DNA of 64,000 bases, taken from Siphonodentalium dalli (Eukaryota > Mollusca > Scaphopoda > Gadilida > Siphonodentaliidae). Where the stretch lies: positions 81,876,324 through 81,940,323 of the forward strand of contig CP136061.1 of NCBI GenBank assembly GCA_032622095.1, written 5' to 3'. Numbering within the stretch: the first letter of the stretch is position 1; every line of letters begins with the position of its first letter. Below, in pieces: positions 1 to 12,300 of this stretch. A program made the translations under genes and the position numbers. The notes under the pieces are model-generated. The model was not told the DNA's origin, made no database searches, and saw only the letters and a program-made list of their open reading frames with translations.

Positions 1-882
1 TTTGTGAACATTCATTGATAATCGTGTACATGTAGTATAGGTCAAAATATTTTAGTCTGAATATAATTTTCTGAACAATGTTAAATTGTTTTAACTTTTT
101 ATAATGTTTACCGTGAAGTTTTTATTATATAATTAATGTGGTATGAAAATAAAAACAAAGTCACTCTATCTTCTGATGCACTTGTTGATGATGGTTGTTT
201 TAGTTGCTCTAATGGTGTATTCTCAGACACATACATGTGTAACATGAGATATATAACATTTGTACAAGGTTGTGTGCACATATTACACAGCAATACAAAT
301 AATTACAAATTAACCGAAGTCACGACTGAACGCAAGTACATAAGTGCCAGTGTAAACCTGCAAGGAAATGTCAATCAATTTCAAGTATAAGTAGTAATAA
401 CACAGTGTTATTTAATTTCATTGATCTTAAGCCCCTTCGTGATATCAATTGACAGTTTCTTCGTTGTATTCTCGTTAGTGTCATTGAGAAGGTCATAAAA
501 CGCTTCGTAGGAGCCAGTTTTCCATATAATTTCAAGTATGTATCGGGTTATTAGCTCATGCAGTTTAGTGCACAATGAAATTCGTCTCCGCGTTCATGTT
601 TAAAAGTAAGGCATAATCCACTATCGGTTTGTATTGTGCTTTTCTTTTTCTTCTTTTTCCATTTGCTCACCTCAATGGCCAATATGTGGTTAGCATTTCT
701 TAATTTCTGTATGCTAATATAAATATTAAAGGGCAGATTATAATATGCTGATAGGGAAGGTAAATGCTCACCACGCGTCGATTTCTCAACATCGTTTTTG
801 TCGATGGGATTTGTGTTCCCAGGTTCGACTGAATCCAATCTCCGATAAAATTGATTTGTATTGTTCTATTATTGGTGGTATT
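1..882. other. 5' flank, no recognisable feature
   Basis: AT-rich sequence. Short open frames exist on both strands but none shows a domain, a good start context or codon bias. Nothing supportable seen. Confidence 0.5.
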
Positions 883-1190
883 TCTCCAGACTGATATGTT
901 ATTTCGCATGAACCACGGTTTCTCCCGACTGATATGTTATTTCGCACGAACCACCGTTTCTCCAGACTGATATGTTATTTCGCATGAACCACGGTTTCTC
1001 CAGACTGATATGTTATTTCGCACGAACCACCGTTTCTCCAGACTGATATGTTATTTCACATGAACCACGGTTTCTCCAGACTGATATGTTATTACGCACG
1101 AACCACCGTTTCTCCAGACTGATATGTTATTTGTATTATTGGTGGTGTTTCTCCAGACTGGTATGTTATTTCACATGAACCACTGCGAAC
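883..1190. repeat. 38-bp minisatellite with alternating unit types
   Basis: About seven to eight copies of a unit containing gactgatatgttatttcgca and gaaccaccgtttctcca. Successive copies alternate between catgaaccacgg and cacgaaccaccg, so the true period is a two-unit, ~76-bp higher-order repeat. Confidence 0.85.
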
Positions 1191-1271
1191 TTCTTTAGTC
1201 CGTCCCTTTAAAACAAATAAAATTTCCAGGCCAAAGTTTGGAGTTTGGGATGATACCCGGGAAAATTTTAA

Positions 1272-1652
1272 AGGGCTGTCAGCCCTCTCCTGTAACCCAC
1301 GTTTGGCTGTCAGCCCTCTCCTGTAACCCACGTTTGGCTGTCAGCCCTCTCCTGTAACCCACGTTTGGCTGTCAGCCCTCTCCTGTAACTCACGTTTGGC
1401 TGTCAGCCCTCTCCTGTAACCCACATTTGGCTGTCAGCCCTCTCCTGTAACCCACGTTTGGCTGTCAGCCATCTCCTGTAACCCACATTTGGCTGTCAGC
1501 CCTCTCCTGTAACCCACGTTTGGCTGTCAGCCATCTCCTGTAACCCACATTTGGCTGTCAGCCCTTTCCTGTAACCCACGTTTGGCTGTCAGTCCTCTCC
1601 TGTATTAACCCACGTTTGGCTGTCAGCCCTCTCCTATTACCCACGTTTGGAT
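1272..1652. repeat. 31-bp minisatellite
   Basis: About twelve copies of a unit built from ggctgtcagccctctcctgt and aacccacgttt. Variants include cacattt and ccatctcc. Open frames across it are by-products of the period. Confidence 0.9.
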
Positions 1653-2763
1653 TATGTAATTCCGCCGAAGAGTGCTTGTAGCGTTTTTGAGTTTGTAAGT
1701 AGATTACTATCTGCCCATGGACAGTAGATGTTTGCCTACAATAACCGTGCATGGGGTGGATGCCACCACAGCAAGAAGCAAAGACCCTCCCATTCCGAAC
1801 CTTGGCGGCGATGAAGACTTACCTTGTTTTCTTTTATGAATTTTGTGTGTTGATATATATATGGTTGTAATTTAGTCTCCTATTTTGTGCTTGCATGGAG
1901 CCATATACTCCTGTTACCTTAGTCTGTTGTATTCCGGGCTTGTACAACGGACTCAACGCTATAATAGGAAGAGGGTGCAATACCAGTCGGTTGACTTAAG
2001 GTCGGTCGGGGCTCCTCAACTATATTGATGATGCAATGCCCGCCTTTCACTCCTATGTGAGGGTATCACCCATCCCCCTGAATCCTGAATACCAGTTAAT
2101 TGGGGGGGGGGGGGGGTGAATCATAAATACCAGTTAATTTTGGGGGGTGAATCCTGAATACATGTTAAGAAATAAAATGCGATATATGACATACAAATTG
2201 ACTGTTTTAATATTAGACAGATACAAGCAGAAGTGCCGGTCACGTTATGGGCGTTATGGGGCCGTTATGATACGATTAATGATACTTTATGATGGCATGG
2301 TTGTCGAATATGCCCAAGAAGCTATTCTACCCACTCATTCATTGAGATAATTAGCACAAACAAAATATTATTTTGCGCCATCAAAACCTGCGTCCAAGAT
2401 GTTTTTCTTGAACCCGAATACCAGTTAATTCGGAGGTATGAATCCCGCGTACGGCTTCAAAACACCCTGAATCCCGCGTACGGCTTCAAAACACCCTGAA
2501 TCCCGCGTACCGAAAGGGGGGTGGTACCATCCTATGTGAGTGTCAGAACCCGTAATAAAATTACCAGCTGTAGAACAACCATTTTAACACTGTGCCCGCC
2601 CATTGTCGTGGTTGTTCTTACTGCACTAATAACATTCCCACTGCTAGACATCAACAGTACTATATACAATGTGTCTTGGTCGAGTTTGTGGTGGGCCTCA
2701 TTTTGAGACAGTCAGTCTCCTATGACCATTCAGAGTTGCTTCTGATTTAGCTTTAACGTGCAG

Positions 2764-2812
<49 letters not shown>

Positions 2813-2879
2813 CTCATGTGATTTTGGCAATGGCCTGATATTACCGTCTTCAAACATGCATTCTGATTTTATGTCGCTA
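1653..2879. other. 5' flank with small repeats and microsatellites
   Basis: No gene seen. It contains three or four copies of gaatnctgaataccagttaatt around a poly-G tract (2082-2165, 2407-2430), three copies of a ~32-bp unit starting tgaatcccgcgtacgg (2440-2515), and an (AT)n microsatellite of about 45 bp at 2766-2811. Confidence 0.6.
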
Positions 2880-2967
2880 TTTCAGAGGAGTTATCGGTTC
2901 CGCTATAAGGACAGGAAATAGCTGGTAAGGACGGAAAATAGCTGATAAGGACGGGAAAATAGCCGCC
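2880..2967 (+). promoter_or_regulatory. 5' leader with three-copy micro-repeat and Kozak start
   Basis: The sequence before the transporter ATG holds three imperfect 18-20-bp copies of taaggacgggaaaatagc, at about 2906, 2925 and 2944. The last copy runs straight into gccgccATGc, a strong vertebrate-style Kozak context, which supports this ATG as the start. An (AT)n tract lies about 150 bp upstream. No TATA box or initiator is convincing, and the transcription start is unknown. Confidence 0.5.
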
Positions 2968-3354
2968 ATGCATATCGACGATGTATTAGAAGCCGTCGGC
3001 GAGTTCGGCCGCTATCAGCGGATCCGTTATGCAGTGCTCGTGGCATTAAGCACGTGGTGTTCCCTCCAGATATTCAGCATGATATTCTTGGCTTCAAAGA
3101 CGGACTTCCGGTGCCACGTGCCGGAAAACAACCTCACGTCCGGATATAACTACTCATTGAAAGTAGCAGTATTATCTACGAAGTCTCCGTGTGAAATGTA
3201 CGAGTGGGAAGGCGCCATGGATATATACAATTCGAGCCACGCCCACAACGAGAGTGATTTCAGGCGACGGGTGGCGAATCTCGACACGCATAAGTGTCCC
3301 TATGGATACGATTACTTCAACATGGGCGAACATCGTACCACCATAGTTTCAGAA
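2968..3354 (+). CDS. SLC22 exon 1 (residues 1-129)
   Basis: Encodes the N-terminus (MHIDDVLEAVGEFGRYQR), TM1 and the large extracellular loop typical of SLC22, with Cys49, Cys75 and Cys110 and four N-glycosylation sequons. It ends in TTIVSE, the usual SLC22 motif just before the E/F-D-LVCD segment of exon 2. The donor is gaa|gtaagt and the phase is 0. The next intron is about 17.8 kb. Confidence 0.92.
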
Positions 3355-6300
3355 GTAAGTGCAACAAGAATATTAATTTTCAATAGCATTCTATACTCAT
3401 GCAGAATTACTGCTGGATAATGTATGAAACACTACACATATAGGTATACGGTTAACAATACTGCTCTTCTATTATGTTGTCCTATCGTTCTTCAAACCTT
3501 AGCCGTGGAATATATAAAAAATACATACAGTTTGTGTTTGAATATATACCGAAATATCTCATGAGTGTCTGGAAAGAGAAAATTCGATACATTTCTTTCC
3601 AGACACGAATGGGATGTTTCAGATATTCAAACACAAGCTGTATAGATATTCTTTCTATTCTATGCGCCTCGTTAATGCTCAAGTTGTTAAATTATGCGAC
3701 ATGTTCACTTTTAATAGTTCAACAAATTGCACAGATGTTTTAGATATCCAAACACAAGCTGTTTAGATATTCTTTTTATTATATGCGCCTCGTTATTGAT
3801 CAAGTTTGTTAAATTATTCAGCATGTTCACTTTTAATAGTTCAAAAAATTGAACATTACAGTCCGAAAGAAAGAGACCAGTATATGTATTTATTCGCGCT
3901 CGAGTAAACCGCCGGCAAGCTACATTGAAATAACGGAAGCTACAGTGAAATAACGGAAGCTACAGTGAAATAACGAAAGCTACAGTGAAATAACGAAATA
4001 GTATTTCACTGTCGCTTCTAAGAGATACACACGATAATCTACGTTCAGCTACAATCAGTATTTAAAGGTACTCAATCCGATTCTACGGTCCCCATATAAT
4101 CAGATTCCAACAACAACAACATTTTTTGAAATTCCGTTTCAGTTATCAGAATCGATTAATTGCCCAAAAATAATGCTAACCACAGTCAACTATAGTATAA
4201 AATTGCCTAAAACCTGTTATTTATCAACGTTTTGTTCAACGTCGACAGTTTACTGGGTCACTTAAAATTAATATAATAGATTTCAAACATCGATATCTGA
4301 TCACTCCTAGCTTTGGTGGGTGGGTTCCTCGACTCGAATAAAATATTTTTTACTCCCGAAGCCAAGGGAATAGTAATTTGCGAGCGTTAATTCGGATTGA
4401 GTACCTTTAAGTCAACTGCATTTATTGGAAGAATTTGGAATATAAAAGAACAAGGTCCAGAACTGGGTGTTTTCGGATAGAAACTGCTGGTGTTTTCGGA
4501 CAGAACTGTGGGTGTTTTCGGACAAAACTGTGGGTGTTTTCGGATAGAACTGTGTTTTCGGACAGAACTGTGGGTGTTTTCGGACAGAACTGTGGGTGTT
4601 TTCGGACAGAAATGTGGGTCTTTTCGGACAGAACTGTGGGTGTTTTCGGACAGAACTGTGGGTGTTTTCGGACAGAACTGTTGGTGTTTTCGGATAGAAC
4701 TGTGGGTGTTTTCGGACAGAACTGTGGGTGTTTTCGGATAGCCTATGTATGCAGAAATTCGGTGCCATAATTGTGGACTCGAGCATGGCAGTGTATTATA
4801 TTGGGTCAAAAGATGGAACTGTTCGAAATCTCATTAGCCGTTTATGAAGTTCACCTTTCGATGACCTTTAAATACTGTCAGAAAACTAGTGCCGGTAATA
4901 TTAAAGGGGCCCAAGGCCATGGCGTGAGAGGAACGTATTATATACATATTTTATAAGAGATTATTGTTGCTGGCGAATGCCATTAAAAATAAATGATATA
5001 CCCCGAGACAAAATAGGTGTGTATGTGATACTTACGATGTTATTATATGCTACCACGAAAATCTGTTAGACCATGTCATAGCAGCGGCAACAAGTTCTCA
5101 TCTCCGTCTCCTTGCGCTACTAACATTGTTTCCAAAAAGAACCACAACTCTATAATATATAACGTACTGTCGACTAAATAACGGATTTGTCTGATACATT
5201 TTAGAACAGCACAAGTGAGAAATTTGTTTTAACTTCGCTTTTTAAACTAGCTTCTTCGAAATTAAAAAAAAAGCTATTTAAAAGAAAATCATTTTAAAAA
5301 ACAAACATGCCTTTAAAATGGTAACAATGTTTGTGGTGCCAGCAGACGGAGATCGGATCTCAAGCTGCAAAGATCATATCTTGTTAGGGATGTCGGGGCC
5401 TACCATTCTAAACAGGTTAACGATGGTAGCGCATAATATCGCACGGATCGGGTGTTAACGCTGCCAGGGCCTAACATTCTAAACAGGTTTATGTTATCTT
5501 GTTACCGCTGTCGTGGCCTACCACTCTGAACAGGTTTACGCTATCTTGTTACCGCTGTCGTGGCCTACCATTCTAAACAGGTTTAAGCTATTTTGTTACC
5601 GCTGTCGGGGCCTATACCATTCTAAACAGGTTTACGCTATCCTGTTGCCGCTGTCGTGGCCTACCATTCTAAACAGGTTTACGCTATCTTGTTACCGCTG
5701 TCGTGGCCTACCATTCTAAACAGGTTTACGCTATCTTGTTACCGCTGTCGTGGCCTACCATTCTAAACAGGTTTAAGCTATCTTGTTACCGCTGTCGGGG
5801 CCTATACCATTCTAAACAGGTTTACGCTATCCTGTTGCCGCTGTCGTGGCCAACATTCTAAACAGGTTTACGCTATCTTGTTACCGCTGTCGGGGCCTAC
5901 CATTCTAAACAGGTTTACGCTGGCATAGCGCATACCACTGTGATGATCTGGTGTTAGCGCTGTCGGGGTCTACCATTCTAAACAGGTTTACTCTGGCATA
6001 GCGCATAACACTGTAAGGATCGGGTGCACATGTGAGTGAGGATCTCCTAGATTATTCCTTATTTGTGGTGTAACGCCGGTTTTCTTATGTAGCATTTTAT
6101 AAGTTGAGGATCTACAACAAGTCCCCAGTTTATAGCGGAATTTACATAACGAGTCCAGTATATTAAGTCTGGACCGAGCCTTTGGCGAGGCCCATACCTA
6201 ATTTACGGGACGAGTTTTGTAAATTCCGTTATAAACTGGGGCGAGTTGTATATTCTATTCATTGAATAATCCAAAACCTCGAAAAAATCAACAAATGGGA

Positions 6301-9300
6301 CGCGAAACTAACATCGGCTTCTATAAGGCATGCGATGACGCGTCACGTAACTATATGCGTTGTTTGCCGGCGTATAGAAATAGTCCCAGATAAATAAAGA
6401 CTCTTTGGTGTATTTAATGGCGTATATTTAATGACATATTTTCAAACTCTTCATTAATTATAGTTTGTTGGAAAAATATTGGAAGCCAAAGTATTTTGAG
6501 ACGTGGCGTACGGAATGTAAACAGACGACAGACCGGAAGTCAAAGGTCACCTGGCACTATATTTCCTGTTATTAAACGAACGTTTAATATCACAATTTAT
6601 AGAATGAGTTTATTGAATGGAATAAGGGTAGGATCATGTAATAATTATGTTGGCCGGATTGTGTCTGTTTCCTGTATAGATGTTCGAAGCCAATCATTTT
6701 AGACAGTGCGGTTGACATTTCTGAAGTCTAGCATTGCTCTTCCGTTTCATATTACTGTATCACTTCTTGGAAATTTAACTCTCTAGACCCGTTTCCACCC
6801 ACCTCTACTTCGCTATTGCAGTCCTTAGATGATGATCATTTTAAATTTTAACGTATAATGTAAATATTGAACACCGCATGTCACCATACAAAGAACTGAA
6901 TAGCAAACGCCACATGTGAGCCATTAATGGATGTAAAACCATTTTGCGCATTTATAGAATGGCTGTTGCGCAGATAAGGATAATTGTTTGATGTTTGAAC
7001 GCATTTAATGTGACCCACATATACATGGACTATTTTGTACATAACATACTTTTATACACAATGTGTGGGTGCACATGGGAGCACGGAACACAAGTTACTC
7101 GACTTAGTGAAGCTCCTCCCTCTAATATCGTATATAGTATAAGGATCATTACAGTCGTTTGGAGACAACCGATGGCGTAGCCATCCCCACATTGAAGGTT
7201 CTATACCTACATGGGTGTACATGGCTATTTATGTGCTCTATAATAGTTCTAAAATCGGTCTTTCCAGAGAAGATGATGCCTAAGCAGAATGAGGTCCCCA
7301 GATGATGAATTTAGTGAAGCTAGCCCGCTATACGGGATAGCGTCACTAAATTCACCCTCTGGAGAGTGGAGACCCCATTCTGCAAATAACAAGCAGGCAC
7401 ACTAAACTCAGACTTGATTACAGATATGTGCTAATCAGAGATATCTCCAAATATCTTAGTACATGTCAACCCTTCCATGATTGGAGCTTCTTGAAATTTT
7501 GTGAAAACCCTGTGCCAATGCATTCTCTTATATATCGAGTCTCCCATAGGGAGCCTCACGTATATAAGAGAATACATTGGCCTAACCATATTTACCTTGA
7601 CCTTGTAGGCCAGTGCATTCTATAGTTATGCAAGTCTCCCACATGGAGCCTCACATATATAAGGAATGTACTGGCTTGCAAGTTCAATGTAAATATAGTT
7701 AGGCCAATGTATTCTATATATATGCAAGTCTCCCATATGGAGCCTCGCATATATAAGGAATGTATTGGCTTGCAAGTTCAAGGTAAATATAGTTAGGCCA
7801 ATGTATTATATATATATATGCAAGTCTCCCATATGGAGCCTCACATATATAATGAATGTACTGGCTTGCAAATTCAATGTAAATATAGTTAGGCCAATGT
7901 ATTATATATATGCAAGTCTCCCATATGGAGCCTCACATATATAAGGAATGTACTGGCTTGCAAGTTCAAGGTAAATATAGTAACGCCAATGTATTCTCTT
8001 TTATATGCGAGGTTCCCTATGGGAGACTCGCATATATAAGATAATGCATTGACAGGGTTCTCGCAAAAAAAAAAATCAACCAGGAAGCTCCAGTCATGGA
8101 AGGGTTAAGTGATGTAAAACCATTTGCCAAAACTAAAAGGGGCTGTCGCATATATCACGAGTCATCGCAGACGTTAGGAGACATCCTCTGACGTAACCAT
8201 CAGGGTATTCAAGGTTATCCTCTTACTAGGTTATTGTGGAATGACAGCCGTGAATACGGTAACGAGACGAGTGATCATCAAAGAAATAATTCTTATCAAG
8301 GCTACCGCTAATATTAGATCAAGCATAAAAAGCTATCGATGCTGCTCTATGTGCACGAATGATAACCTACTAACCTACATTGATGCACATAATCAGGTTT
8401 AATCGGGATATAAAAGAGAAGACAAAAGAAAAATGCGCAACATGCTTATCAGCAAACGTGAAGATATTGACGTAACTCGATTAATTTGATTTATGTTGTT
8501 TTATTGTTTTGCTGCGTTCACATGCCCTTCACGGCTGCATACCGGGGGTTCCTCGATTTGGCCAATTTGGATGATAACAGTTCATTCTGAATGTTTGACG
8601 GAAAACGATAGTGTAATTCTGATGGTTCTATATTCTATAATATCTGCATTTCCGTGTCCGTCAACTCGCGGCTAATCAATGGGTGAATTCGAACCCCCGT
8701 GTTCTTGTATGTTCGTGAACGACAGATTGGTTACCACAACCATATCTATATAATATTATGCAAAATAGTAGGAGGTCTCTATGTATTCTCCAAGAGCCCT
8801 GGACCGATTTCCACCAAATTTGGTGGAGTGACTTGAGGTACCCCATGTCGTATGGTTTAGCGGCGTTAGTTTTTCGAATTTTTTTATATTTAAATTTTTT
8901 TATTTAATTCTAAAAAAAAGTTGTTAAATTGAGCTTGGGGTTCATTCTAAAAAAATATATTTTTTAATTTGCATTTTAATTTTTTAATATTTTTTTAATT
9001 TAAATATGCAAACGTTCAAAATGTGCTGGAAGCACACAATTGGGCCGCAGGCTCCCCAAAAGATGAATAAGGGCTGCCATAGGGAGCCTGTTTGAGCTAG
9101 TACTAACTAAACTATATAATGGGGACCACTGGCACGTGATGTTCGCGGGTCTAGATTATTGTACGAATACGGGGGAGTAAGAATCTATTCCTTTGGAAGC
9201 CTCGCGCGCATGTATCTATACTTACTCACTGTGACATTTAAGGTGTGTGTTAAGGTTTATTCACATCTGTGGTCGCGCTCGCGTCTATACGTACTCACTG

Positions 9301-12300
9301 TGACGTTTAAGGTTTGTGTTAAGGTATGTTCACATCTGAGTCGCGCTTGCGTCTATTTTACTTACTTAAGGTGACGTTTAAGGTGTGTGTTAAGGCTTAT
9401 TCACATCTGTGGTCGCACTCGCGTCTACACTTACTCACTGACGTTTAACGTTTTTATTAAGGTATATTCACATCTGTTGTCGCGCTCGCGTCTATACTTA
9501 CTCACTGACGTTTAAGGTGTGTGTTAAGGTATATTCACATCTGAGTCGTGCTCGCGTCTATACGAACTCACTGTGACGTTTAAGGTGTGTGTTAAAGTTT
9601 ATTCACATATGTGGTCGCGCTCGCGTCTACACTTGCTCATTGACGTTTAAGGTTTTTATTAAGGTTTATTCACATCTGTTGTCGCGCTCGCTTCTATACT
9701 TATATAAGGTGACGTTTAAGGTGTGTGTTAAGGTTTATTCACACCTGTTGTCGTGCTCGCGTCTATACGAACTCACTGTGACGTTTAAGGTTTGTGTTAG
9801 GGTATATTCACATCTGAGTCGCGCTCGCGTCTATATTTACTTAAGGTGACGTTTAAGGTGTGTGTTAAGGTATATTCACATCTGTTGTCGCGCTCGCGTC
9901 TATACTTACTCGCGGTGACGTTTAAGGTGTGTGTTAAGGTTTATTCACATATGCTGTCGCGCTCGCTGCTATACTTACTCATGATGGCGTTTAATGTGCG
10001 TGTTAAGTGGACTTTGGTAAGAAATGTCACCAAGTTGTTACAATATACCGATATAACGCTCGCTATTCTTCGCCTCTCAAGATTTAGGTGTTGATATGAG
10101 TCACCGCGAATCACTCTCCTAAAAAATCGCCACGACGTTGAGTGCGTATATATGCGGGCTTAATAAAATTCGACCGCACCGACCGCATACGACCGCACCC
10201 GACGTCACCTCCCCCCAGGGGTCCGAGCGAGATGGGGCATGTATTATCGTCCAAAATAGACCTGTATGTGCCAAAGTTTCAATCCCGTAGTCGATAGCTG
10301 GAGCAGAAACGGCACTGTTGACCCCTAACTTGCGGCCGGTTGTATGAATGCATGCATGTATACGCAAAAGCACCGAAAAATAACGCCCGCCTACCGAACC
10401 GCCACCAGGGGACCGAGCGAGATGGGGCATGTATTGTCCTGTGTATACCAAAGTTCAAATTGCCAAGTCAATTGCTCGAGCGGAAACGGCACTGTTAATC
10501 CTTAACTTGCGGCCACAGGCCCCTGTGGAGCATTACTAAAATATCAATACAGACTATACCAGTATATATAGTCTATATTGGTACTTTAATAATTTTTCCC
10601 AGGGGCCTGTGCTTGCGGCCGGTTCCGTCAGGTACGCAAAAACCAAAAAGGTACTGCATGCATGACCGCACCTCCCCTGGCTGCCTGACTACGGAACTGG
10701 GTATCATATCATACAGAGAATAACCCTCTGCATCCATGTGCGATGGGGCAAGTCTTTGGCTGTAGCGGCAGTGAATAAATTAACCCATACGCTGCTATCG
10801 AATTCACTATGAATGTACGCAACAACAAAAAACGCCCAAAATAACACCCGCATTGTGGCATATATATTTACGTGCTGATATAAACAAACGCTCGGCTCAC
10901 ACAAAGTGTGTTTTGTGGATAATATAATATCGCATTGATACTATCATATACAATCATATACTATACTATATTAGTATATGCTGGAGGAAATGTTCACAAT
11001 TTTGCAACTGTTATTTCTAAATTATAACGAAGGTCATCCTGGTGTGTTAGTGTCTATTCAATTCCGCGCATGCGCGTGCGTCTGGTCGTGGTGACTGTTT
11101 AGGTGTGGGTGACTGATCGTATCTGTGTCATTATAATAAATCAGCCGGTGCTCCACCAGACCCGGTTCCGTGGTTTTAGTGTTACAGTTCAAAGTTCTGG
11201 AGTAGCATTCATAACTTCCATATATGGAAATGCTACTCCATAACTTTGACCTGTAGCACTAAAACCACGGAACCGGGGCTGGACGAATCTCTGAAAACAC
11301 GGAACGGTGCTGGATGAATCCAATACGTTCGCTACTCAGTGATCTCGCTTATATATAGAGACACGTTATCAACGTTCAGCGACCTGCAATGGCATATATG
11401 CATTTTTAACACACTCTGTACTAAATGGATTCCCCATTCAGTTATAAAAGTATACATTGGAATGGTATATTATTCATACGGAGGGGAAAAATAAGCTGAC
11501 GAATACGAAAAGGATTTCTATTAATTGCACTGTAAATAACCCACCGTAATTTTTACGGTAGAGTACCGGCAGCTCAGTTGCCAGTATTCTACCGTATAAT
11601 TGACAGTATACCGTATATTCTACTACCGTATAATTATACAATAATACCGTAAATTATACAGTACACCGTATATTCCACTACCGTATAATTGTACAATAAT
11701 ACCGTCAAATATACAGTACACCGTATATTCCACTACCGTATAATTATACAATACCGTCAAATATACAGTACACCGTATATTCCACTACCGTATAATTATA
11801 CAATTATACCGTCAAATATACAGTACACCGTATATTCCACTACCGTATAATTGTACAAAAATGCTCAATGGTTGATTGTAATTTGGCTGTAAATGGCGCA
11901 ATGACTAAAATTTTAATAATATCATAGAAGCTACCATGATTTCGAACAATGAGCAATAAATTATTCAATACGAAACCTTGACAAACACACTAAGAACAAC
12001 CCAACAACTGTTTTTTTCCCAACGATTGATTAACACACGACTTCACAATCCGAGAAAATGGCGTCGGCGATCAGACGACGCAAGAAAACCCTTCCCAAAA
12101 TACATAGCGCGTGCACGCGCCATTAACAGTATTACCGTAAATATAGATATTACCGTACATACCGTTAAATTAACGGTATTCTACCGTTGAAAATACGGCT
12201 ATTTAATACAGTGTGGTGAGAAATGTTCAGACAATAAGTTATCATTTGAACGTACTCACCCCTGGCCAGGTGGTCCTGCTAATGTGCTATTATCATGTAC

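Noticed and set aside
4387..4809. Overlapping frames on both strands with ENTHSSVRK-type repeats
   Set aside because: 22-bp minisatellite; open in several frames by composition.
10119..10451. 110-codon minus-strand frame with repeated RSPGGGS-like text
   Set aside because: Falls in a direct duplication and has no domain or good start context.
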